This document shows positions 7,415 through 13,151 of a stretch of DNA of 17,387 bases, one piece after another; within the stretch, counting starts at the first letter, position 1; each line of letters opens with the position of its first letter. This stretch comes from Bacteroidales bacterium Bact_16 (GTDB taxonomy: Bacteria > Bacteroidota > Bacteroidia > Bacteroidales > UBA932). The notes under the pieces were generated by a model that had not been told where the DNA came from, did no database searches, and saw only the letters and a program-made list of their open reading frames with translations. The stretch lies in assembly GCA_001602885.1 (NCBI GenBank), contig LUZH01000296.1, forward strand, positions 1 through 17,387. The letters run 5' to 3'. The position numbers were made by a program, and so were the translations under genes.

Positions 7415-7720
7415 ATGGTCAAGCATATTATTCTCTGGACACTGAATCCGGAACTGTCTGAAAAAGAGAAAGAAACCGTTAAGGCGGGAATCAAGGAAGG
7501 CCTGGAAGGGCTGGTCGGCAAGGTGCCGGGACTGGTCTCCGCCAAGGTCCATATCGACGGACGCCTTGCATCCTCCAACGCCGACTTGATGCTGGACAGC
7601 ACGCTCGAGAGCGAGGAGGCCCTGAAAGGCTATGCCGTGCACCCGGCGCACGTCGCCGTGGCGAACGGCAAGGTACGGCCCTACACGGTCCAGCGCGTCT
7701 GCCTGGACTTCGAAGAATAG
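7415..7720 (+). CDS. Dabb-domain (stress-responsive A/B barrel) protein
   Basis: A 101-residue single-domain protein of the Dabb family, small dimeric ferredoxin-like barrels of mostly unknown function. The pattern is clear throughout: MVKHIILWTL first strand, VGKVPGLVSAKVHIDG in the middle, DLMLDSTLESEEALKGYAVHPAHVAV with the family's characteristic HPxH, and a final RVCLDFE strand. The ATG at 7415 is chosen over an in-frame start at 7376 because the family begins MVKHI. It stands alone: divergent from the transposase gene and convergent with the lipoprotein gene, with only 24 nt and no hairpin between the two stops. Its substrate cannot be inferred. Confidence 0.88.
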   Translation: MVKHIILWTLNPELSEKEKETVKAGIKEGLEGLVGKVPGLVSAKVHIDGRLASSNADLMLDSTLESEEALKGYAVHPAHVAVANGKVRPYTVQRVCLDFEE

Positions 7721-7744
7721 TTTCCCAAATAAGAGTCTCTGCCC

Positions 7745-8989
7745 CTAGAGTTTGACGGTGGTGAGGTCGGGGCGGTAGACGATGCGGCGGGCGGCCTGGT
7801 TGATGCGGCCGTGGTCGCGGGTGTAGCGGAAGTCGGCCTGGAGGCCCGTCTCGCCGTAGCTGGCGAGTTTCTTGTGCCAGCGGCGGCCGTACTTGGCGCA
7901 CATCGTGACGAAGTAGTGCATCGTGTCGTAGCCCTGGAAGGCGAAGGAACCCGGTTCGTTCTTGTAGAGGGAACGGTAGGCCAGGATGAACTTCCTGACG
8001 GCGGGGTCGTCGTAGTCGATGAAGTAGCTCACCGTCAGGTGGGCCTCCGTGTTGTGGAGGTCGGTCTGGTTGACGCCGTTGGTGCGGGTGCGGGAAGTGC
8101 CGTAGAGGATGACGCCGTTGTTGCGCGCGCCTTCGATGCTCAGCGCGCGGACGGCGCCGGTGACGAAGGCCTCGCGGTCGGACCCGAGGGCCACGCGGAC
8201 CTTCTGGCCCTTGCGGAAGGGGATCTCTCCGACGGAGAAGACGCTCTGGAAGCGGACGCCGCGCTCCCGCAGCTCATCCAGGAAATAGGCACTCTGCTCG
8301 CTGACGGCCTGCGTGGCGGTGTCGCGGACGACGTAGAGGACATCGCCGTAGGGCAGCTCCTCGCGGATCCAGCGGACGAGCTCGTCGGTCTGCGCGTTGG
8401 GCGCGGACGGGGCCTGCACCACGCGGCCGTGTTCGGCCAGCGCGGCGGCCTTGGGCTCCAGCGGGGAAATGAGGACCTTGCCGCGGCACTGCGGAGCGCT
8501 GCTCTCCAGCTCGTCATAGCTCACAGGGCCGATGATGACGTCGCTCTCGTCGATCAGCGACTGGGGGACCGACGTCTTGCTGTCGGCGGTGTCGTAGACC
8601 TGCAGGTCGGCCTTGAGGCCGGCCATGCCCAGGTCGCGCAGCGCCAGCAGGGCGCCGCTGTAGAAGTCCAGGAAGTTGTCGCTGGGCCGCTGGGCCGAGG
8701 CCTGCAGCGGCAGCGCGAGCCCGATGTGGATCACGTCGGGCATGTCCAGCTCATAGCGGTCGTCCCATTCATCGGGCGGCAGCACGGCGCTGCTGTCCTG
8801 CGGGGCGGCTGCAGGGTCCGCGACCGGCGCTACCTTGGCCGTGTCCGGCCGGGAATGCCTGGCGGTCGTGTCCGCCGTGGTCTTGGGCGGCTCGGTCTGT
8901 TTCTTCTTGCCGGGGAACAGATACCACTGCGCGCATGCATTGAGCGATACGGAGCAGACGAGGATGAGCAGGATGCTGGCTTTTTTCAT
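7745..8989 (-). CDS. Periplasmic-binding-protein-like lipoprotein
   Basis: A 414-residue lipoprotein. The signal ends in LNAC with the lipidated cysteine at 19. A flexible linker rich in Pro, Thr, Ala and Asp runs to about residue 80. The rest resembles the Leu/Ile/Val-binding type I periplasmic fold: VIHIGLALPL (86-95), FLDFYSGALLALRDLG (106-121), LQVYDTADSKTS, then DVIIGPVSYDELES (150-163) and ISPLEPKAAALAE. Many Bacteroidota relatives carry LysM repeats before this fold; I see none here. No ABC permease or ATPase gene is nearby, so transport is doubtful and an envelope sensing or scaffolding role is possible. Start 8989 (MKKASILL) fits the signal peptide and lies 7 nt after the glycosyltransferase stop; 9016 would overlap it. 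Confidence 0.8.
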   Translation of the reverse strand: MKKASILLILVCSVSLNACAQWYLFPGKKKQTEPPKTTADTTARHSRPDTAKVAPVADPAAAPQDSSAVLPPDEWDDRYELDMPDVIHIGLALPLQASAQRPSDNFLDFYSGALLALRDLGMAGLKADLQVYDTADSKTSVPQSLIDESDVIIGPVSYDELESSAPQCRGKVLISPLEPKAAALAEHGRVVQAPSAPNAQTDELVRWIREELPYGDVLYVVRDTATQAVSEQSAYFLDELRERGVRFQSVFSVGEIPFRKGQKVRVALGSDREAFVTGAVRALSIEGARNNGVILYGTSRTRTNGVNQTDLHNTEAHLTVSYFIDYDDPAVRKFILAYRSLYKNEPGSFAFQGYDTMHYFVTMCAKYGRRWHKKLASYGETGLQADFRYTRDHGRINQAARRIVYRPDLTTVKL

Positions 8990-8996
8990 AATTCTC

Positions 8997-10121
8997 TTAT
9001 TGTAAACTTTCGGCAAAGTCGGTCAGGTCGCGCGCGAAGCGGCTCCAGCTGAGGCGCTGCTTCTCGGCTAAGATCCCCGCGTGGAGACGCTCCTGCAGGG
9101 CAGGATCGTCGAAATAGCGGGTGATGGCGGCGGCGACGCTCGTCGGCGTGCACGCGTCACAGACAAGTCCCGTGCCGCGCTCGCCGACGGTCTCCTTGAG
9201 GCCGCCCACGTCCGTGACCACCATCGGCACTTCGAAGTGGTTGGACACGGCGCTGATGCCGCTCTGCGTCGCGCTCCGGTAGGGGAGGACGGTCAGGTCC
9301 GCGGCGGAGAAGTAGTTCTTCACCTCGTCGTCCCGGATGTAGTCGGGGAAGAGGTGGATGCTGCCCGGATCGCGGCTGGCGTCGATCAGGCGCTGATACT
9401 TGTCAAAGGAGCCATAAGGCTCTCCGGCGATGACCAGCTGGTATCTGTCGTCCAGCAGGTCGAAGGCCTGCAGCAGGATGTCGAGCCCCTTGTATTCCCG
9501 GATGAGTCCGAAGAAGAGGAGGGTCCGGCGGCCGGCCGGCAGGCCGAGAAGGCGCTCCGCGCCGGTGCGGGGCAGCTTCGGCCCGAAATGGGTGTAGATG
9601 GGGTGCGGCAGGACCACGTGGGGGACGTCCGCCCGCAGGCTCTTCAGGTCGCGGCCGACCTCTTCGCAGAGGGTCACCGCGCCGTCGAGCGTGCCCAGGA
9701 AAAGGCGCGTGAGCGGCTTGTCGAACCAGTGGCGCTCGTGGGGGATGACGTTGTCCAGGATGCCGATTACCTTGCAGTTGCGGCCGCAGTGGGCGGCCAC
9801 GTGCCCCAGCGAGAGGGCGAACCAGGACATCCAATAGCGGACGATCAGCACGTCGGGGCCCCAGCGGCGGATGGCGCGGGCCGTCCGGCCCCAGGAGAAA
9901 GGATCAGCCGTATCCAGCAAGGCTTCCGCCTCGACGGGTACGGCTGTATCTTGTGGCGTCACGTATTGGGTCTTGCCCGGGAAGAGCAGATCCGGATACT
10001 GGCGGCTGAAGTTGAACGCACGTACGTCGTGTTCTTTGCCCAGCTCTTCAAAAAGGTTGGCGTTGAACTGGGCGATCCCTCCGCGAAAAGGGTAGAAGCA
10101 GGACAGTATGGCGATCTTCAA
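8997..10121 (-). CDS. GT-B glycosyltransferase (GT4-like)
   Basis: A 374-residue glycosyltransferase of the GT-B fold. The N-terminal acceptor domain starts MKIAILSCFYPFRGGIAQFN, with the glycine loop usual in GT4 enzymes. The C-terminal nucleotide-sugar domain holds LLFFGLIREYKGLDILLQAF (201-220), LVIAGEPYG (229-237), VKNYFSAADLTVLPYRSATQSGIS (267-290) and PMVVTDVGGLKETV. The classic EX7E motif is not obvious: where E is usual before the glycine the sequence has TQSGISAVSNHFEVP. Substrates are unknown; a cytoplasmic role in a surface polysaccharide or glycoconjugate is plausible. It starts 3 nt after the OmpH-like gene, so these are one operon. Confidence 0.88.
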   Translation of the reverse strand: MKIAILSCFYPFRGGIAQFNANLFEELGKEHDVRAFNFSRQYPDLLFPGKTQYVTPQDTAVPVEAEALLDTADPFSWGRTARAIRRWGPDVLIVRYWMSWFALSLGHVAAHCGRNCKVIGILDNVIPHERHWFDKPLTRLFLGTLDGAVTLCEEVGRDLKSLRADVPHVVLPHPIYTHFGPKLPRTGAERLLGLPAGRRTLLFFGLIREYKGLDILLQAFDLLDDRYQLVIAGEPYGSFDKYQRLIDASRDPGSIHLFPDYIRDDEVKNYFSAADLTVLPYRSATQSGISAVSNHFEVPMVVTDVGGLKETVGERGTGLVCDACTPTSVAAAITRYFDDPALQERLHAGILAEKQRLSWSRFARDLTDFAESLQ

Positions 10122-10124
10122 TCC

Positions 10125-10739
10125 TTATTCCTTTTTGCCCTTCTCCTTGACGTAGGCGGCGTTGAGGCCCTCGATCAAGGCATCGGTGATGTCGCGCTCG
10201 GCGACGGCGGAGACGACCGGCATCGGCAGGATGGCGCCCTGGGTGGCGAGGACCATCGCGTAGCCCATCTCGGCGGTGTAGCCGTCGACGAAGTTCTTGA
10301 TGGCGTCGGAAATCTGGTTCAGCATGACGTTCTGCTCCTCGAGGATCTCCTGCTGCTTCTGCTGTGCGTAGTTGTTGAAGCTGGCTTCCTGCTCCTGGAG
10401 CTTCTGGTACTGGACCTGGGCGGAGGACTGGGTGATCAGACCCTTGTTCATCTTGTCGGAGAAGGCGTTGGCGTCCTTCTGGAGCTTGTTCTGACGACGG
10501 GTGACTTCCTGGTTGATGCTGTTGACCTTGGTCTCGACGACGCTGCGGAGGTCGTTGGCGAGGTCATACTCCTGCAGGACGCGGTCCATGTCGAAGTAGA
10601 CGATCTCCCCTTGCAGGACGGATGCGTCAGCGGTCTCGACGGCGGCGGGCTTCTTGCTGCCGCGGGTAAGGTCTGCGATGGCGAAGGCGATCACGCCGGC
10701 AAGGGCGATGATGCTGAAAATAAGCGGTAATTTCTTCAT
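10125..10739 (-). CDS. OmpH/Skp-like protein with N-terminal anchor
   Basis: A 204-residue protein of the OmpH/Skp family of periplasmic chaperones. Residues 4-22 are hydrophobic, but they lead straight into a charged stretch (DLTRGSKKP) without a good cleavage site, so it may stay anchored in the inner membrane. After a short linker the family pattern follows: GEIVYFDMDRVLQEYDLANDL (44-64), a long glutamine-rich helical hairpin (about 65-150) with NKLQKDANAFSDKM and QYQKLQEQEASFNNYAQQKQQE, and a returning strand, GYAMVLATQGAILPMP. It is a paralogue of the Skp at 15798. It leads the operon with the glycosyltransferase and the lipoprotein. Confidence 0.85.
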   Translation of the reverse strand: MKKLPLIFSIIALAGVIAFAIADLTRGSKKPAAVETADASVLQGEIVYFDMDRVLQEYDLANDLRSVVETKVNSINQEVTRRQNKLQKDANAFSDKMNKGLITQSSAQVQYQKLQEQEASFNNYAQQKQQEILEEQNVMLNQISDAIKNFVDGYTAEMGYAMVLATQGAILPMPVVSAVAERDITDALIEGLNAAYVKEKGKKE

Positions 10740-10776
10740 TTTTATCAGTTATAGTTTAATTTCCGTGCATGAATTG

Positions 10777-10784
10777 CAAAAGTA
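10777..10784 (-). promoter_or_regulatory. Promoter of the OmpH-glycosyltransferase-lipoprotein operon
   Basis: TACTTTTG on the minus strand is an exact TAnnTTTG box. A TTTG lies at 10807-10810, 22 nt upstream, as a -33 element inside the end of pdxJ. The box adjoins the pdxJ stop, and the leader would be about 30 nt, with an A-rich stretch before the ATG. This argues for a transcript separate from pdxJ, although read-through is possible. Confidence 0.55.
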
Positions 10785-10785
10785 G

Positions 10786-11505
10786 TTAAAAATTCTGAAT
10801 CTGCGACAAATATTCCTTGATAGTTGTCTCCAGTCCCAGGTAAAGGGCGTCGCAGATCAGCGCGTGCCCGATGCTGACTTCGTCCGTCCACGGGATCGTG
10901 CGGATGAAGTAGGCGAGATTCTCCAGCGAGAGGTCGTGTCCGGCGTTGAGGCCGAGGCCCAGGTCGCGGGCCGCCTGCGCGGTGGCGAGGTAGGGCGCGA
11001 TGGCCGCTTCGCGGTCCTGTGCGTAGCCGGCGGCATAGGCGGCGGTATAGAGCTCGACGCGGTCGGCGCCGCACTTGAAGGCGCCTTCCGCCATCTTGGG
11101 ATCGGGGTCGATGAAGATGGAGGTGCGGATGCCGCGCTCCTTGAACGAAGTGCACATCCGCTTGAGGAAGGAATGGTTCCGGACGGTGTCCCAGCCGGCG
11201 TTGGACGTCAGGGCGTCCGGGGCGTCCGGCACCAGGGTGACCTGGTCGGGGATGACCTCGCAGACCAGGGCGGAGAAGCTGCCGGTCGGATTGCCTTCGA
11301 TGTTGAATTCCGTGGCCACGGCGGGGCGGAGCGTGCGGACGTCGCTGTAGCGGATGTGCCGCTCGTCCGGCCGGGGGTGGACGGTGATGCCCTGGGCGCC
11401 GAAGCGCTCGCAGTTCAGTGCGCATTTCAGCACGTCGGGCATATTGCCGCCGCGCGCGTTGCGGATCAGGGCGACCTTGTTGATATTAACACTCAATCGC
11501 GTCAT
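10786..11505 (-). CDS. pdxJ: Pyridoxine 5'-phosphate synthase
   Basis: A 239-residue TIM-barrel enzyme that condenses 1-deoxy-D-xylulose 5-phosphate with 3-amino-2-oxopropyl phosphate to pyridoxine 5'-phosphate, the last ring-forming step of the DXP-dependent vitamin B6 pathway. Family motifs are [18 protein letters not shown] (7-24), [13 protein letters not shown] (39-51, with catalytic-type H43), TEFNIEGN (65-72, with E70), VELYTAAYA and [13 protein letters not shown] (the third conserved His). The ATG at 11505 gives the family's MTRLSVNIN start and normal length; an in-frame start at 11529 lies at the -7 box and is rejected. It diverges from nadK. Confidence 0.97.
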   Translation of the reverse strand: MTRLSVNINKVALIRNARGGNMPDVLKCALNCERFGAQGITVHPRPDERHIRYSDVRTLRPAVATEFNIEGNPTGSFSALVCEVIPDQVTLVPDAPDALTSNAGWDTVRNHSFLKRMCTSFKERGIRTSIFIDPDPKMAEGAFKCGADRVELYTAAYAAGYAQDREAAIAPYLATAQAARDLGLGLNAGHDLSLENLAYFIRTIPWTDEVSIGHALICDALYLGLETTIKEYLSQIQNF

Positions 11506-11526
11506 TTTGCTGCCTTTTTTATAACA

Positions 11527-11534
11527 CAAAAGTA
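11527..11534 (-). promoter_or_regulatory. pdxJ promoter -7 box
   Basis: TACTTTTG on the minus strand fits TAnnTTTG exactly and is identical to the box of the OmpH operon. A TTTA, one base from TTTG, lies 21 nt upstream (11556-11559). The leader would be about 15-20 nt and contains an AAAAAAGG stretch that could act as a weak ribosome-binding site. Confidence 0.5.
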
Positions 11535-11551
11535 AGCATTTCTATATAATT

Positions 11552-11563
11552 ATTGTAAACAAT
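11552..11563. promoter_or_regulatory. Inverted repeat between divergent promoters
   Basis: ATTGT-AA-ACAAT is a 5-bp inverted repeat in the 79-nt spacer between pdxJ and nadK. It lies between the two -7 boxes, at the -33 region of pdxJ and just upstream of the nadK box. A regulator bound there could affect both genes. The spacer is AT-rich, so chance is a real alternative. Confidence 0.25.
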
Positions 11564-11567
11564 TTGT

Positions 11568-11575
11568 TAAATTTG
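11568..11575 (+). promoter_or_regulatory. nadK promoter -7 box
   Basis: TAAATTTG is an exact TAnnTTTG match, ending 9 nt before the nadK ATG at 11585. No convincing -33 element is seen. The predicted leader is only about 4-6 nt. Confidence 0.45.
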
Positions 11576-11584
11576 GCGTTCAAA

Positions 11585-12409
11585 ATGAGACTGGCCTATT
11601 ACATCAAAAAAGACCGGCTCAGGGGGGACGCCCGCGTGGAGGCCCTCCTGGTCCGTCTGCGCACCGCCGGGCATACGCTGTATGCCGTGGCGCAGCCGTC
11701 CGATATCCAGCCGGACACGGACGCGCTGCTGAGCCTGGGCGGCGACGGCACCTTCCTGATGGCTGCCCGGCTCGCCGTGCCCGCCGGCGTCCCGGTGCTC
11801 GGGGTCAATTTCGGCCGGCTCGGTTTCCTGTCGGAAAACGACCCGGACATGGTCGTCGAGGCGCTTTCCTCCGGCGATTTCCGCGTCGAGGAGCGCGAAT
11901 TGCTGCAGCTCTCCTGCCCGGACCTGCCGGCGGAGGAGTCGTGGCCTTTCGCCCTCAACGAGATCAGCGTCTCGCGCGTGAGCCCTTCGATGCTCGGCGT
12001 GGACGTGAGCGTGGACGGCGAGGCCCTGCCGACCTACTGGGCGGACGGCCTGCTCGTCGCCACGAGCTCCGGCTCCACGGCCTACAGCCTCAGCGTGGGC
12101 GGCCCGATCTGCCTGCCCGAGACCAAGGTCTTCATCGTGGCCCCGATCTCGCCGCACAACCTCAACGTCCGCCCGCTGATCGTGCCGGAGACGTCCCGGC
12201 TCTCGATCACGCTGCGCTCGCGCGACTCCCGCGCGGTCCTGTCGATGGACAACCGCAACTACACGGTCCCGGCCGGCGCCAGGATCGAGGTGAGCGCCGC
12301 GCCGATGCGCCTGCGCCGCCTGCGCCTGGGCGGGTCCAATTTCATCAATGCGCTCCGTTCCCGCCTGCTCTGGGGCGAGGATGTCCGGAACGGAGGCGCC
12401 CAAGACTGA
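11585..12409 (+). CDS. nadK: NAD kinase
   Basis: A 274-residue ATP-NAD kinase that makes NADP from NAD. The diagnostic GGDGT is at 52-56 (LSLGGDGTFLMAA), followed by LGVNFGRLGFLSE (72-84). The NE motif is at 125-126 (FALNEISVSR), and the glycine-rich nucleotide-binding stretch DGLLVATSSGSTAYSLSVGGP runs from 154 to about 174, then ISPHNLNVRPLIVP. The ATG at 11585 is chosen over an in-frame TTG at 11564 because the latter lies upstream of the -7 box. The first domain is slightly short before GGDGT but complete in motif. uppS follows after 9 nt, probably on the same transcript. Confidence 0.97.
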   Translation: MRLAYYIKKDRLRGDARVEALLVRLRTAGHTLYAVAQPSDIQPDTDALLSLGGDGTFLMAARLAVPAGVPVLGVNFGRLGFLSENDPDMVVEALSSGDFRVEERELLQLSCPDLPAEESWPFALNEISVSRVSPSMLGVDVSVDGEALPTYWADGLLVATSSGSTAYSLSVGGPICLPETKVFIVAPISPHNLNVRPLIVPETSRLSITLRSRDSRAVLSMDNRNYTVPAGARIEVSAAPMRLRRLRLGGSNFINALRSRLLWGEDVRNGGAQD

Positions 12410-12418
12410 TTCCGATCT

Positions 12419-13126
12419 ATGCAGATACCTAGCAAACTTCCGGGACACGTGTCCTTCATCATGGACGGCAACGGCCGTTGGGCGCAGGCCCGCGGCAAAG
12501 AACGTGTCTATGGACATTTCGAGGGCGTGGAGAGCGTCCGCGCCGTGATGGAAGCCGCCACTGAGTGGGGGATCCCGTATGTCTCCTTCTTCGCCTTCTC
12601 CGAAGAGAACTGGGGCCGCCCGGACGACGAAGTCAATACCCTGATGGAGCTGATGGGCCGCGCGATGCTCGCCGAGCTCGACAACTTCAATGAGCACGGC
12701 GTGCGTTTCATGGTCCTGGGCAACCGCGCCCGCCTGTCGGCGGCGCTCAATGCCGACATCGACAAGGTGATGGAGGCGACGGCCGCCAATACCAAGCTCA
12801 CGATGATCCTTTTCCTGAGCTACAGCGGCCGCTGGGATATTCTGCAGGCCGCCGAGAAAATGGCACACGATTTGATTGACCATCCGGGGCAACCGGTGCG
12901 TCCTGAAGATCTGGAGCGCCACCTGGTCACCGCGGACATCCCGGATCCGGACTTGCTGATCCGTACTTCGGGCGAAAAGAGAATCAGCAATTATTTACTA
13001 TGGCAGACAGCATACACCGAATTTGTATTTACTGACACGCTCTGGCCCGACTTCCGCAAGGAAGCCTTCCGGGAAGCCCTGGAAGAGTACGCCTCGCGGG
13101 ACCGGCGTTTCGGAAAAATCAAATAA
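12419..13126 (+). CDS. uppS: Undecaprenyl diphosphate synthase
   Basis: A 235-residue cis-prenyltransferase that builds C55 undecaprenyl diphosphate from isopentenyl and farnesyl diphosphates. That product is the lipid carrier for peptidoglycan and surface polysaccharides. Motifs: FIMDGNGRWA (13-22, with the Mg-binding D16), VYGHFEG (30-36, with H33), FFAFSEENWGRP, FLSYSGRWDI, and the C-terminal LLIRTSGEKRISNYLLWQTAYTEFVF that binds isopentenyl diphosphate. Length is normal. It lies 9 nt after nadK and 25 nt before bamA. Some Bacteroidota have an extra outer-membrane gene between nadK and uppS; none is here. Confidence 0.96.
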   Translation: MQIPSKLPGHVSFIMDGNGRWAQARGKERVYGHFEGVESVRAVMEAATEWGIPYVSFFAFSEENWGRPDDEVNTLMELMGRAMLAELDNFNEHGVRFMVLGNRARLSAALNADIDKVMEATAANTKLTMILFLSYSGRWDILQAAEKMAHDLIDHPGQPVRPEDLERHLVTADIPDPDLLIRTSGEKRISNYLLWQTAYTEFVFTDTLWPDFRKEAFREALEEYASRDRRFGKIK

Positions 13127-13131
13127 TTGGG

Positions 13132-13139
13132 TATATTTG
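13132..13139 (+). promoter_or_regulatory. bamA promoter -7 box
   Basis: TATATTTG, the same octamer as before trxB, lies in the 25-nt uppS-bamA gap. A TTTC (one base from TTTG) is at 13108-13111, 20 nt upstream, inside uppS. The box ends 12 nt before the ATG at 13152. It would let bamA be expressed apart from nadK-uppS. Confidence 0.5.
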
Positions 13140-13151
13140 TATATTTATTGA

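Noticed and set aside
7811..9052. 413-codon plus-strand open frame opposite the lipoprotein gene
   Set aside because: Same reasoning: low-complexity translation, while the minus strand has a lipobox and periplasmic-binding-protein motifs.
9081..10730. 549-codon plus-strand open frame opposite the glycosyltransferase and OmpH-like genes
   Set aside because: It spans two well-supported genes and shows no recognisable motif; its open state follows from third-position G/C in those genes.
11567..12922. 451-codon minus-strand open frame opposite nadK and uppS
   Set aside because: It crosses two clear genes and is rich in His, Arg and Ala without a domain pattern.
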